NCBI GenBank assembly: GCA_030180135.1
Contig: CM058238.1
Span: forward strand, 48,449,765 to 48,513,764
Direction: 5' to 3'
DNA: 64,000 nucleotides
From: Orychophragmus violaceus
Lineage: Eukaryota; Streptophyta; Magnoliopsida; Brassicales; Brassicaceae
The notes beneath the pieces were generated by a model that saw only the letters and a list, made by a program, of their open reading frames with translations, did no database searches and had not been told where the DNA came from. Below, one piece after another: positions 10,896 to 21,266 of the stretch (positions within the stretch are counted from its first letter, which is position 1; each line of letters begins with the position of its first letter). Position numbers and translations under genes: made by a program.

Positions 10896-12064
10896 TGATA
10901 GGTGTTAAAGTTTTAATCCTATTCTACTGCAAGTGCACAGTTATGCTATTGTAGTATTTAGGGTATCGAATCCACAGAGACTCTAGACTCTTGCGATAGA
11001 TTATAGAATTTCAGGTTAAGCTTGGTAGAAGCAGTAGAAAACAGTAAATCAAAATAGAAAGCAAGTAAACGGTTTGTAAATCAGAAGGCGAAGGCGTCAG
11101 GTCAAGGGAGTTCTCAGGAAATCAGGAACACATGCAATCAATCAATCGGGATCTAATTAAGAACTGTTCTAGAACTGGAATCACAGAAGTATAAGAAGCC
11201 AACTTTCGTTGCGAGTCATATCTATGTCTAACAACCTAGCAAGCCAACTTTCGTTGCGAATTCTAGAGTTCTAAACAAGCATTAATCTCAAGTTCTTTCG
11301 TTCACAATTCCTCTAAACCAAATTTCTTTGCGAGTAGATCAAATTGCTCATCTAGATTTTTTCTAGCTAATTAACCAACTGTCGTTGTGAAAATCAACCT
11401 AACATCTTAAATCTGGGTAGCTACTTCAGATTAAGCATTAAGAACAACCCTAGATGAAGAACTAACAGATATGAATCCCTACAGATCGATTTACCTATAA
11501 TTCCATGAAATCCCTTGTGAGAATCCCTAAACCTAACTGGTAAACTACTCAGACATGATCATCGAAACAGAAGACATCATGAATAGAAAACCAAATAGCA
11601 TATAATAAAATAAAGAACTGGGGTTCGAAATCTTCTCTCTTTCAAGAACAAGATCAGCCCCTAACTCTCTTTGAATGTAAAATAAAGCGTCAGTAAAGCG
11701 TAGCCTAAACAAGTGGCTAAAACCCTAATATATAGTCTAAAACACGTTTTGGGCTTTTTGCAAGTCTGGGAAGTTTCCGGGCAAAAACTGTAATTTCTCC
11801 AAAATGCAGATTTTTGGGCGCAGGAATCACCTTGCATCGACCGATGCACATACTGCATCGACCGATGCACTGCAATTTCGCAGCAGTGAACTCTGTGAAA
11901 CCTCTAAACAGTTCAGAAATGCTCCCAATGCTCCCAGAACGTCCAATTAGGCTCCAAATGTCCTTAAACCTGTAAAACGCCTGAAAAGACTCCAAAACAT
12001 ACTAAAAGACTTGATAAATAAGACATATACCATGGCTAAAATCCCTAAAATCCATGGTATATCA
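10896..12064 (-). repeat. 5' LTR of the Athila-like element
   Basis: 1169-bp partner of 6786-7958. On the minus strand it is followed at once by the primer-binding site. The right flank TAGAC restores the interrupted CACTA reading frame. Several one-base indels (for example in the GTTTTGGG run near 11746) explain the 4-bp length difference from the other LTR. Confidence 0.92.
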
Positions 12065-12493
12065 TAGACCTGTGAAGCCTCAACATGCTGAGACTATCGT
12101 AATAATTCTGAAACTTGATAATATTGTTACTAATTGTGATAAATGAGTTATTTTGTGTTCAATTGTTTGTATCAGGAACAAATACAGTCACTTGATAGCT
12201 AAATGGACTCTACATCAGTTGCAGAAAATATAAGGGAAGATGCTGTGAGCAAGATTTTGGGGAAAGACAAACCTGGCCGAGTAAGGGGGTTTGGCAGAGG
12301 GATTACGACTACTAAGCTAGCATTACTGCACTCAAGAGACGCAAAGATTGCTGATATGCGGAGTGAGATTAAAGATTTAAAAGGAGTTGTCCGAGACTTA
12401 GCTGGAAAGAAGGTAAGTATATTCATACACACTTGATCAAATAGTCAGAAAAAAAGAATGAGGGTACAAATAATAATTGTTTTCCTTATGGCA

Positions 12494-13585
12494 GAAAAGG
12501 GTGATCCTGAGACATCTGAGATTACTTTTGACTTCAAAGAAGGAATGAGGGTACATATACTGGATTGGTTTGAGTCATGAGATGTTGTTATTGGTGAAGG
12601 AGAACTCATCTCTGCAGAACCGTTGTACAAAATTGGTCGTATACCAATTGGTCCTAATGTAGTGGCTATTCTTGTTAAGTCTGCATTAACTTTAGAAGCT
12701 TATCTATGGAGGCCTACGACATATGTGTTATTCATTCAACAAGCTGTGGGATGCGAGATAGCTTGGCCAGTAGATAAAGTGATTGTAGACAGGGTTTCAA
12801 CCTCTTCTTCAGATGTATCCAAGGTAATTTATATGGTTATATTATTGTTTCTTTTTCATATCTCTAATCCTTAACTTTAACACATTGTAGCAAACCAATG
12901 AAGATGAAACTCGAAGATGCAAAATATATGATTGGACTAATGATGACGAGGAGGTTATTGCTGAAGGAATCATGTGCTCATCTAGTTCCAAGGAGATGGT
13001 TAACAACATACCTCTAGATCCAAATGCTGTTAGTATTAGAGTTGTTAATGTGCTTAATACTGAAGCTCATTTATGGAGGCTCACTGCTGATATGTTTATG
13101 ATTGGTGATGCAATCAACGAGAAAATCGCATGGCCAGTGCTGAAGTTGAGCTCATGACTATAATCACTGTAGATTCTCCTCCTACGAAAGCAGCTAAGAC
13201 AACAGCATTGGTATGTAATTGATTTCAACGTATTTTATTTGTTTGGTATGAACTATTGATTTTTGAAATTGTTTCTATAATCTGGTTTGAATGCTAGAGT
13301 CCAAGCACCACTAGCACCAGTTCCACCAAAAATGCAAAGAAGAAGTGTATTCGTTTAGAATGCAACAACTCTTGATGCAAGGTAGCTGAAGGGAGAGTGA
13401 CTTCAACGGATCCGAAAGATGTGTGCCACTTTGTAGAACTAGGTCCAAATGCAAGCAAGGTTTGGGTTGAAGTGGCTAAGATTGGTAATGCAAGGGTATG
13501 GAGACCAAATTCAGAGATTACATACATTTCTGATGCAATTGGTTCACCTGTGGCATGGCCAAATGATAAACTATTGTTCATGTGA
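12494..13585 (+). other. Three tandem Tnp1/DUF8039-like domains in the CACTA gene
   Basis: Three successive exons encode diverged copies of one domain of about 80 residues. Each has a centre of the form PLxPNAxxVxV, then xAxLWRP or similar, and each ends in IAWPxDK or IAWPVLK. Copy 1 spans about 12494-12795 (LWRPTTYVLF, EIAWPVDKV), copy 2 12891-13155 (HLWRLTADMF, KIAWPVLKL) and copy 3 13340-13580 (RVWRPNSEI, PVAWPNDKL). This resembles the Tnp1/En/Spm-like domain often found with plant CACTA genes. I name the family from memory only. Copies 1 and 3 each contain an in-frame stop. Confidence 0.6.
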
Positions 13586-14252
13586 AACTTTAGACATGGT
13601 TTGACAGTGTAACATAAATATTTGGATTATGCTTTATGTTCAAACAGACTTTATGTATTTTGGTACTAATGTAATATTATGTTTTGTTTAAACACTAAAG
13701 TAACGGAATATATTTAAACTTAAAAACAAAGAACTAAATATATTAAGATTTTTTTTTTTTTCAAAAAGATATGAAAACTTATCAATATTTATACAATTTC
13801 TTATAATTTACAAATTAGGATTTATGGTTTAGGGTTTAGGGTTTATAGGTTTAGGGATTAGTTTTTAGTTAAAAAAAAGATATGAAAACTTATCAATATT
13901 TATACAATTTCTTATAGTTTACAAATTAGGGTTTATGGTTTAGAGTTTATAGGTTTAGGGATTAGTGTTTAGTTAACATATCTGAGTTTAGGGTATATTT
14001 TAATGGTTTCTAAATAAGGGTTTAAGGTTGAGAGTATATAGGGTTTAGAGTTATAAAATCTAAGGGTTAACACTTCGGAGTATAGGGTTTAGAGACTATA
14101 TTTTTATTTTTTAAATTAACAATAACGAGATTAGGGATTAATGTTTACAGATATAATTTAGGTTTCTAAGTTAGGGTATAATGTTAAGGAATATAAGACT
14201 AGGTATATGTTTTATTTTTAAAAATTAACACATAGGAATTTAGAGATAATAG

Positions 14253-14283
<31 letters not shown>

Positions 14284-14694
14284 TTTGAATTACACTTAAG
14301 TGTTTAGGGAATGAGATTTATTATCAGTTTATCTCTAAACCCTAAGAATTAGACTTTGTTTGTTTTCTAGGGTTTAAAACCTATTTCCTATAGTAAAAAA
14401 AAAAAAAAAATTGGCCAATGAGCAATGCATGTCGAGATTGCTGACGTGGTGTATCATACACCTCTGGATATGTCAAGCTAGCTTTGCATTTTTAATCTGA
14501 GTCGTTCTTCCTTATTCATCGAGATTAACCGGGAAAAAAGGAAATTTCCAAAAAAATTCAGAATATCCAAAATCTCTCACAACTCATTCTTCGTATCTTG
14601 AATCTTGCTTCGTATCACAAATCTAAACTTAACATACAATTCCACCTTCTTGTTATCACACGAACCCAAATCTCTCGAGCTCAATCGCGTTCAA
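13586..14694. repeat. CACTA intergenic region with telomere-like TTTAGGG motifs
   Basis: AT-rich spacer between the two CACTA genes. A segment of about 90 bp starting ATATGAAAACTTATCAATA occurs twice (about 13768 and 13879). It is followed by many degenerate TTTAGGG / TTTATGG units up to about 14200, close to the plant telomere repeat TTTAGGG. An (AT)n tract lies at about 14256-14272, followed by a T run. A 15-base A run lies near 14395-14410, just before the 5' region of the transposase gene. Confidence 0.6.
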
Positions 14695-16350
14695 ATGGAT
14701 AAGGCATGGATTTGGTTACCAAGGTATAATCTTTCACTTTCATTACTAACTTGTATTTGACGAAGGTATAATCTTTCACCTTTCACCTTTCATAACTAAC
14801 TTAGATTTGTGTTTTCTGATTACCATTTAGGACTAGTCCTGATTACTCCGAAGGAGCATCTAATTCCGTTCAATCATCAGCAAGGAGATTGGGTAATCTT
14901 TCTTAAATGCTATGCCCCTGTAGAGATTGCCGCAATTTATGTCATCAATTACTGGATAAAATAGTTGATCATCTAGTAATTATGGGCATGGATAAGAAGT
15001 ACAAGAGTTCTTGTTGGAATATTCATGGTGAAAAAAGAGATGATACGAAAGAGAGAGCTCTTGACCATCAAACTGAGGCTTTTGATTTGCTGAAGACAAC
15101 ATTTTTTGTGGATGAAGGTGATCCAAGACAGATGGATGATAACAAGGGAGAAAATGGTATTGACGAAACAGTAGAGGAAACTGAGTTCAGGAAGAAGTTA
15201 AGAGAAGCTGAAACACCATTGTACTCAAATTGTATCAAATACACAAAGGTTGCAGCAATCATGGGACTTTACAGATTCAAAGTTAAGAGTGGTGTGTCTG
15301 AGAACTACTTTGACCAGCTGTTGGTTTTAATTCACGATATGCTACCTGAAGATAATGTCCTTCCGAAGAGTACATAAGCTATCAAAAATTTTCTTAAGAT
15401 TTTTGGTTTCGGCTACGACAACATTATGATAAAGGTAGGGATTCCAGCAAAGATCCTTAGATATTTTTCAATCAAGGACAGATTTAGGAGAATGTTTAGA
15501 TCAAAAAGGATGGCTGAAGATTTGCGTTGGCTTCTACCAATGCCACTGAAGGTGGTACAATGCGACATCCTGTTGATTCTCTAAGTTGGGCACAAGTGAA
15601 TGATAAATGGCCAGACTTTGCTGCTGAACCAAGGAATCTAAGACTTGGAATTTGTACAGATGGGATGAACCCCTTCACCATTCAAAACACCAATTACAGC
15701 ACATGGCCATTGCTGTTAGTGAACTACAACACACCTCCAACATTGTGTATGAAGGCTGAGAATATAATGTTGACTTTGTTGATCCCTGGTCCAACAGCTC
15801 CTAGTAATAACATAGATGTTTACTTAGCTCCATTGATAGACGATTTACAAGATTTGTGGGCTGGGGGTATTGAAGTGTATGACTCATTTGCAAAGGAGAA
15901 CTTCACGCTTAGAGCCTTGCTGCTTTGGAGCATCAGTGACTATCTGGCCTTAGGGACATTGTCTGGTTGTAAAGTGAAGGGGAAACAAGCTTGCAATGTA
16001 TGTGGAAAGGATACACCTTGTAGGTGGCTTAATTTTAGCCGTAAGTATGTTTACATGGGAAAATAGAAAGAGACTACCGCCTGGACATGCTTATAGATAT
16101 AAAAAAAGGTTGGTTTGACAACACTGTCGAGGATGGGAATGCCAACATGATACAAACTGGTGCTGAAATATATGAGACACTAGAAGGCTTTAGGAATGAT
16201 TTTGGAAGACCTCTAGATAAGGAAAGTAAAAGAAAAAGAACAGATTTGGAAGAAGATGAAGTGGTTCAAGATGAAGAGTGTAAAGAATCAAATGATCTAT
16301 GGCGGTGGAAGAAGAGATCAATATTATTTGAACTACCCTACTTAGATTAG
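14695..16350 (+). pseudogene. CACTA TNP2-type transposase, 5' half
   Basis: Starts at ATG 14695 with MDKAWIWLPR. A GT-AG intron (14724-14830) leads to TSPDYSEGASNSVQSS. The zinc-binding Transpos_assoc domain follows: CPCRDCRNL and later HLVIMGMDKKY and SCWNIHGE, with an in-frame stop just before CPCRD (about 14905). The Transposase_21 core begins at about 15430 (GIPAKILRYFSIKDRFRRMF) and continues in a shifted frame from 15527 (EPRNLRLGICTDGMNPF, YSTWPLLLVNYN, LLIPGPTAPSNNIDVYLAPL). There are at least two frameshifts, and the stretch that usually carries the CPxCGxSR zinc motif looks deleted near 15377. The last exon part ends ILFELPYLD at 16348. The CRM insertion at 16414 separates it from its 3' half at 49549. 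Confidence 0.85.
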
Positions 16351-16413
16351 CTGAAATATATTCTCAGGTTATTGTATACGAACATGCCTAACAGTTTTTG
16401 TTTCATGTGTTAG
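16351..16413 (+). other. Short CACTA segment before the CRM insertion
   Basis: Contains the end of the broken transposase exon and probably the start of an intron. The last five bases, GTTAG at 16409-16413, are the left copy of the CRM target-site duplication; the right copy is 49541-49545. Confidence 0.7.
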
Positions 16414-17317
16414 TGATATGATCCTCCCAAGGATAGGCACCCTTAGTGTGGTAGATTGGATAGGCCTTGGTCCAACAGAAGCTACTAGCGACCGGCTTGG
16501 ACAAGGGAAGTGGATCGATGGGTCGCACAGTGGATGCGGAAGGCCACTGATATTCCCACCTCTTCAATAGCCTGATGTGACGCACATGTCCTATTTCAGA
16601 GGGTTGAAGACATGGATATTACGCATCAGATCTTCAGAAAGTTCACAAGGAACAAAGGTGAGATTGCTCTCAAATATGATAAAAGATCAAAAGTTAAAAG
16701 ATAAAAATGTTGTTTTGATTGATTGTGAAATCAGAATACATATAGAGTTTCTCTTGCATGAAGAGTGTAGAAAACTAACTTAGGAAATATAAAACATTAA
16801 AGACGAAGACTTGACTTAATAAAGACTATTGAATGACTTTTGGACTGATTTTGAGTGAATTTGGTCGACAGTGTACAGCTGCTTCAGGTCGTACACCAAG
16901 GCGTATTCCAGGGCGTACACTTCACTTGTTTTCCTTCAGCACCAAATTGACTGTTTCACGTTTCTTGCATTGGTTGATTCAGTCCCCGCGGAATAGTGCA
17001 TATTTCAGAATAGTGTACCCGTACACTGGTCGTCAGTGTACACCTCCATTCCAACACTTCTTTCTTCTGAACCTCTTTCGTCTTGGACTTTCAGCAACAC
17101 CAAAGTAGTCATGCTAACTACTTCATCCTCAAAGACCAAGTGATCTTGTATGGAACTAAGTAGAAGACTTAGTGCAGTAGAGAACTTCTTAGCTCTTGAC
17201 CTTGTGATAGCTCCAGCTGGTAGATGCAATGCTTCCTCAGGTTCTAGCAGCTCATCTTTTGGTTCATTCAGCTCTGGTTCAAGTCCTTCTTCTTCTGAGC
17301 TTCTCATGATCATATCA
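16414..17317 (-). repeat. 3' LTR of the CRM element
   Basis: 904-bp direct repeat of 48640-49540. The polypurine tract complement (TCTTCTCCCCCTTGAGAAGG) lies directly to its right at 17318-17337. The integrase ORF enters the LTR here and stops at 17005. Confidence 0.92.
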
Positions 17318-18375
17318 TCTTCTCCCCCTTGAGAAGGATTTGACCTCAAATCCGGACCATCTACATCAAAAGAACTCAAGTCAGAAACATTAAAGCTTGA
17401 AGAGACTTTGTACTTACCTTGAAGATCAACATTGTAGGCATTGTCATTGATCCTTTTGATGATTCTGAATGGGCCATCAACTCTAGGCATAAGCTTGGAC
17501 TTCCTCTCAACTGGAAATCGTTCCTTTCTCAAGTGAATCCAGACCAAGTCACCTTCCTTAAACACCTTCTTTATACGGCCTTTGTTTGCATGCTTCTCAT
17601 ACAACCGTGTTTTGGCTTCTAGGTTGCTTTTTGCCTTCTCATGCATTTGTTTCACGAGCTCAGCCTTCTTTTTTCCATCTGTACTTCCCCTTTCACTCAC
17701 AGGTAAAGACATCAAATCTAAAGGATAAAGTGGCTGAAAGCCATAAACAAGTTCAAATGGAGAAAACTTGGTAGATGAATGCACATAATGGTTATAAGCA
17801 AATTCTATATGAGGCAGACATTCTTCCCAAGTCCTAAGGTTCCTCTTAATCAACGATCTAAGCAAAGTTCCAAGAGTTCTATTCACTACCTCTGTTTGAC
17901 CATCAGATTGTGGATGACAAGTAGTAGAGAAAAAAAGTTTAGTTCCAAGTTTAGACCAGAGTGTTTTCCAAAATAAACTAAGAAACTTTGTATCTCTATC
18001 AGAAACTATGGACCTAGGCATGCCATGTAGTCTAACAACTTCTTTAGAGAACAAATCAGCAATGTATGACGCATCATTTGTTTTATGACAAGCAATGAAA
18101 TGAGCCATCTTGCTAAACCTATCTACCACTACAAAGATAGAATCCTTACCTGACTTGGATCGCGGCAATCCAAGAACAAATTCCATGGAAATATATGTCC
18201 AAGGATGTTTTGGGATAATCAGTGGCGTGTACAATCCTTGAGGTTGTAGCTTTGATTTGGCTTGCTTGCAAGTCACACATCTTCCACAGATCCTTTCAAC
18301 GTCCCTCTTTAGATGTGGCCAAAAGAAATGTTCCTGAACAACTTGGAGAGTCTTAGCAATCCCAAAATGTCCCAT
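17005..18375 (-). CDS. CRM integrase with C-terminus encoded in the LTR
   Basis: 456-codon ORF. The HHCC zinc domain is present (HFFWPHLKRDVERICGRC then CKQAK). The catalytic core follows, with VSDRDTKFLSLFWKTL and STTCHPQSDGQTEVVNRTLG supplying the second Asp and the Glu. The first Asp of the D,D,E triad, normally in SMDFVLGLP, is Glu here (SMEFVLGLP), so strand-transfer activity is doubtful. A GPFRIIKRINDNAYNVDL block lies towards the C-terminal domain. From about residue 350 the frame passes through the polypurine tract and on into the 3' LTR, ending at 17005, as in CRM elements. The ORF is otherwise open. Confidence 0.88.
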   Translation of the reverse strand: MGHFGIAKTLQVVQEHFFWPHLKRDVERICGRCVTCKQAKSKLQPQGLYTPLIIPKHPWTYISMEFVLGLPRSKSGKDSIFVVVDRFSKMAHFIACHKTNDASYIADLFSKEVVRLHGMPRSIVSDRDTKFLSLFWKTLWSKLGTKLFFSTTCHPQSDGQTEVVNRTLGTLLRSLIKRNLRTWEECLPHIEFAYNHYVHSSTKFSPFELVYGFQPLYPLDLMSLPVSERGSTDGKKKAELVKQMHEKAKSNLEAKTRLYEKHANKGRIKKVFKEGDLVWIHLRKERFPVERKSKLMPRVDGPFRIIKRINDNAYNVDLQGKYKVSSSFNVSDLSSFDVDGPDLRSNPSQGGEDDMIMRSSEEEGLEPELNEPKDELLEPEEALHLPAGAITRSRAKKFSTALSLLLSSIQDHLVFEDEVVSMTTLVLLKVQDERGSEERSVGMEVYTDDQCTGTLF

Positions 18376-19110
18376 GAGACCTCTCCATGTGCTTCCCTAA
18401 TAAGCAAGTCTCTCAAAGAACAATTAGGTACACACAATCTTGATCCATAAAACAGAAATCCACCATTCCTATAAAACTTTCCACAAGCATGTTTAGCACT
18501 AGCTAGGAATGGTTCTTTAAAATTAAGATCAGTCTCATACATCTCCTTAACATGTTCAAATCCAAGGACCTTAGCATCTAAAGTGGTAAGAAGAGCATAC
18601 CTTCTGGACAAGGCATCAGCAACAACATTTTCCTTACCTTTTTTGTACTTGATAACATATGGAAATGTTTCAATGTACTCAATCCACCTGGCATGTCGTT
18701 TGTTTAGCTTCTGCTATCCCTTGAGATGCTTGAGGTTTTCATGGTCAGTGTGGACAACAAACTCCTTGGGCCAGAGGTAATGCTGCCAAGTTTGTAAAGC
18801 TCTCACAAGTGCATAGAGCTCCTTATCATATGTTGGGTAATTGAGTGTTGCTCCTCCAAGTTTCTCACTGAAGTATGCAATGGGCTTCCTATCCTGCATA
18901 AGAACAGCACCAATACCCACGCCTCAGGCATCACATTCTATTTCAAAGGTTTTAGAGAAATCATGAAGCATAAGTAAAGGAGCATTGGTTAACTTCCCTT
19001 TCAAAGTTTGGAATGCATCCTCCTGAGCTTGTTCCCACTTGAACCCCACGGTTTTCTTAATCACCTCAGTGAGATGGGCTGCAATGGAAATGAAGTCCTT
19101 AACAAACCTC
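18376..19110 (-). pseudogene. CRM reverse transcriptase C-terminal part and RNase H, broken
   Basis: The minus strand encodes YRRFVKDFISIAAHL at the right end, directly after the copia A insertion point, then the RNase H start (DRKPIAYFSEKLGGATLNYP, YDKELYALVRALQTWQHYL, VVHTDHENLKHLKG) at 18714-18920. A connection-domain and H2C2-linker segment follows at 18400-18611. Stops near 18712 and 18921 break the frame. It joins on the other side of the copia insertions to the RT fragment at 45483-46723. Confidence 0.8.
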
Positions 19111-19115
19111 CTATA

Positions 19116-19760
19116 TGTTGGGAATGTCCTGAAATCTACCGTACTATCTCTAGAAAGTATGATAAGTGTCGAGATCAGACATAAGTCATAAATACTGGGT
19201 GATCATGATGACTTGCTAGAGTCCGCTCATGATCTATAAGTTTAGGACTTATTACCAGTATTGTATGATCCCTAAGGGTCACACACCATAGCTAACGGGA
19301 AAGTTAAATGGAATTAATACGGTAAGATGCAAAGGCATTTACTGTATTTGTACAGAGAATTGGGCCAAACAAAATACAGGCTTTTGTCTGATTTGTGTCT
19401 TGGGCCCAAAATCCCAATAGGCCATTAGGATAATTCCTTGGGCCCATATAAGGGAAGAGGGTCGCGCCTAGGGTTAATTCACCACCCCATCTACGATTTC
19501 CTGAGCCGTCCTCTCTCTCTCTGATTCATTCCAGTTTTGGTCTAGCAGCCTAATCCGTAGCTTGTAAGCGTGTGGATACCAAGGAGGAGCCGGTAATCAT
19601 CTGCTCTAAGTGATCTCGACATTACCAATCAATCCGCTGCACTCTAAAAGAGGTAATGATCCTGATCTGTATGATTCAACTGCAAATCACCTAGATCTGA
19701 ATTATGTGTGCTAGGTTGTAATCTGTGAATTAAAACCATGAACACACACATAATCCTTTA
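19116..19760 (+). repeat. 5' LTR of copia A
   Basis: 645 bp, TGTTGGGAATGTCC to CATAATCCTTTA, a direct repeat of 38019-38663. The initiator-Met primer-binding site begins two bases downstream. A TATA-like CCATATAAGGG (about 19443-19453) fits the promoter position. Confidence 0.93.
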
Positions 19761-19761
19761 G

Positions 19762-19774
19762 TGGTATCAGAGCC
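19762..19774 (+). promoter_or_regulatory. Primer-binding site, initiator tRNA-Met type (copia A)
   Basis: TGGTATCAGAGCC is complementary to the 3' end of plant initiator tRNA-Met. The same sequence follows the copia C LTR at 24135 and, as GCTCTGATACCA on the plus strand, precedes the copia B LTR at 44734-44745. Confidence 0.92.
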
Positions 19775-21266
19775 AGGTTGTTAGGTTTTTGCTGTTTGGA
19801 TCATATTTAGGTTGTTTTTAATGTTTAGAATCGAATTTGGCTTAAGAAATTTGATTAGAACTTGTAAAAACCCTAATATGAAAATCGATTTGTAATTGGT
19901 TGATATTTAAAATCGGTTTTGTTCATATGGTTTGTTGATTAAGCGAATAGCAATAAACGAGAATGTTGTCTTTGCTTTGTTTGATCATGATTTTGTCTTA
20001 TTTGATTTGTTGAAAATCGATTGTTGAAGTTGACTTTGTTATCGTACATGGATCATAAGAGAATCGTAATTTGAATGTCAAAAGGGATTCTTTGTCTTAT
20101 GTGAATGTCATATGTGAATCGATTAATGTTCAAATCGATTCTTTGTCTTACGTGAACGTTAACTTAAGGTGAAAGTCATGATCAATGTGGAAATCGTATT
20201 AGCTAAAGACAAAAACGTGTTTGGTTTGTTATGTGAATATAATGAATGTTGAATTAAGATTTATAAAGATCACGATTTGTTATAGTTGGTTAGCGTGATT
20301 TATATATGAATCATTAATTATTTAATTAATGTATGGTTTAAGCCGTTAACCCAAATCGCGGTTTGCTGGAAATTATTTAATACAATTGGTATTATTTAAT
20401 TTCTGGTTAAACCGGATTTAAATTCAAAAATTGAATTTTAACCTAAACCGAAGGCTGGTCTAAGTTTGATTTGGTTGGACCAAATAATTTAGAGCTGGTC
20501 TGGTTTAGTAAATAACCAGTTGGATTTAGTAGTTAATTTGGTCTTGGACCAGAATTAATGAACCGACTCGGTTATGTCAAATTATTGGGCCAATTGGAAT
20601 TCTGTGGTCTTGGGCCAAGAATTGGGCCTATAATTTGTGACCCATCCGAAAAACTTTAATAAAAATAATAAATTAGAAATTTCTATTTTTTTGTATATTT
20701 CTAAATTTAGAAAGTTTCTAAAATAAGTAAGTTTCTTAAAATAGTAGTCTTCTATTTTTTGGAAATAAAACCTAAAATCCTCAAAACCAATATCAAGCTT
20801 GGATGTCGTGCCCAATCTTGTCAGCTACTTAATGCTTATTCAATTACAGATATGGCTTACAGTGTGAGGTGTCTGTTTTTGCGTAAGTAAAGTAGTATAT
20901 AGTCACTAATTTCATTGGGAGTCCCAGACTTTAGTGATTATTTGGCTGTAAGAGATTGGTTTCCTTGACTGGGCCATCGGGAGTCCCGGGCCTTGAGACA
21001 TCTGGTGTATTGGGCCTTGGGCCCAATCCACAACCGAGAGTTATATGGTTATAACTAGTTGTGTGTATGCTTACCAAGTAAAGCTAATTCCGGGTGACGG
21101 CCAGTGGCCCACTTTGGATTTAGCTGAACATGGGTCTCGGAATCATTGCATTCTTATGAGGTTAAACAAAGAAATTTTGAATGCAATGCGAGTTTTCTTA
21201 TAAGTTGTTAAGATTACTCTATTATGAACTAAATAACTAAAACTCTATTGTCTCATAATTTCAGCT
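19775..21266 (+). other. Copia A 5' leader with paired GGGAGTCCC motifs
   Basis: Long AT-rich non-coding leader. Its 3' part holds two GGGAGTCCC palindromes (20917-20925 in CATTGGGAGTCCCAGAC and 20979-20987 in CATCGGGAGTCCCGGGCC). They are followed by a GGGCC-rich stretch and by GGGTGACGGCCAGTGGCCC (about 21092-21110). The same three blocks in the same order occur in the copia C leader although the rest of the leader differs. Such conserved leader elements are candidates for RNA dimerisation or packaging signals; that role is inference. Confidence 0.6.

Larger units (their letters stand above)
6781..12069 (-). mobile_element. Athila-like Ty3 retrotransposon, non-autonomous, with TSDs
   Basis: The element proper is 6786-12064 (5279 bp), flanked by TAGAC at 6781-6785 and 12065-12069. 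LTRs start TGATAGGTGTTAAAG and end CCATGGTATATCA. Read on the minus strand, the 5' LTR is 10896-12064, followed by a primer-binding site matching the 3' end of tRNA-Asp; the 3' LTR is 6786-7958, preceded by the purine tract GTGTGGGGGAGT. tRNA-Asp priming and the aspartic-protease ORF point to the Athila group. The only coding region is a 443-codon ORF; reverse transcriptase, RNase H and integrase are absent, so the copy depended on helper proteins. The LTRs differ at roughly 25 positions by eye, about 2 percent. Confidence 0.9.
5369..13585 (+). pseudogene. CACTA TnpA-like gene (Ptta/En/Spm transposase type), decayed and split
   Basis: A multi-exon plus-strand gene reading from ATG 5369 to a stop at 13583-13585. 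The first part encodes an acidic, partly repeated region. Next comes the Transposase_24-type domain (RGPTKMHKVAKNP at about 6030 and DWRKLDAVTKDTMWEE at about 6185). An intron follows at 6238-6313, then IPHTTSRKGMLRLAHEM near 6590. The Athila-like insertion at 6786 separates this from 12070 onward, where the frame resumes with PVKPQHAETI and later GRVRGFGRGITTTK, both typical of the family. Further GT-AG introns fit at 12099-12174, 12413-12493, 12824-12890 and 13211-13297. The 3' exons hold three related domains (separate entry). In-frame stops occur near 5488, 6342 and 12200, so it is not functional. TnpA-type proteins bind the subterminal repeats during transposition (family knowledge). Confidence 0.8.
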
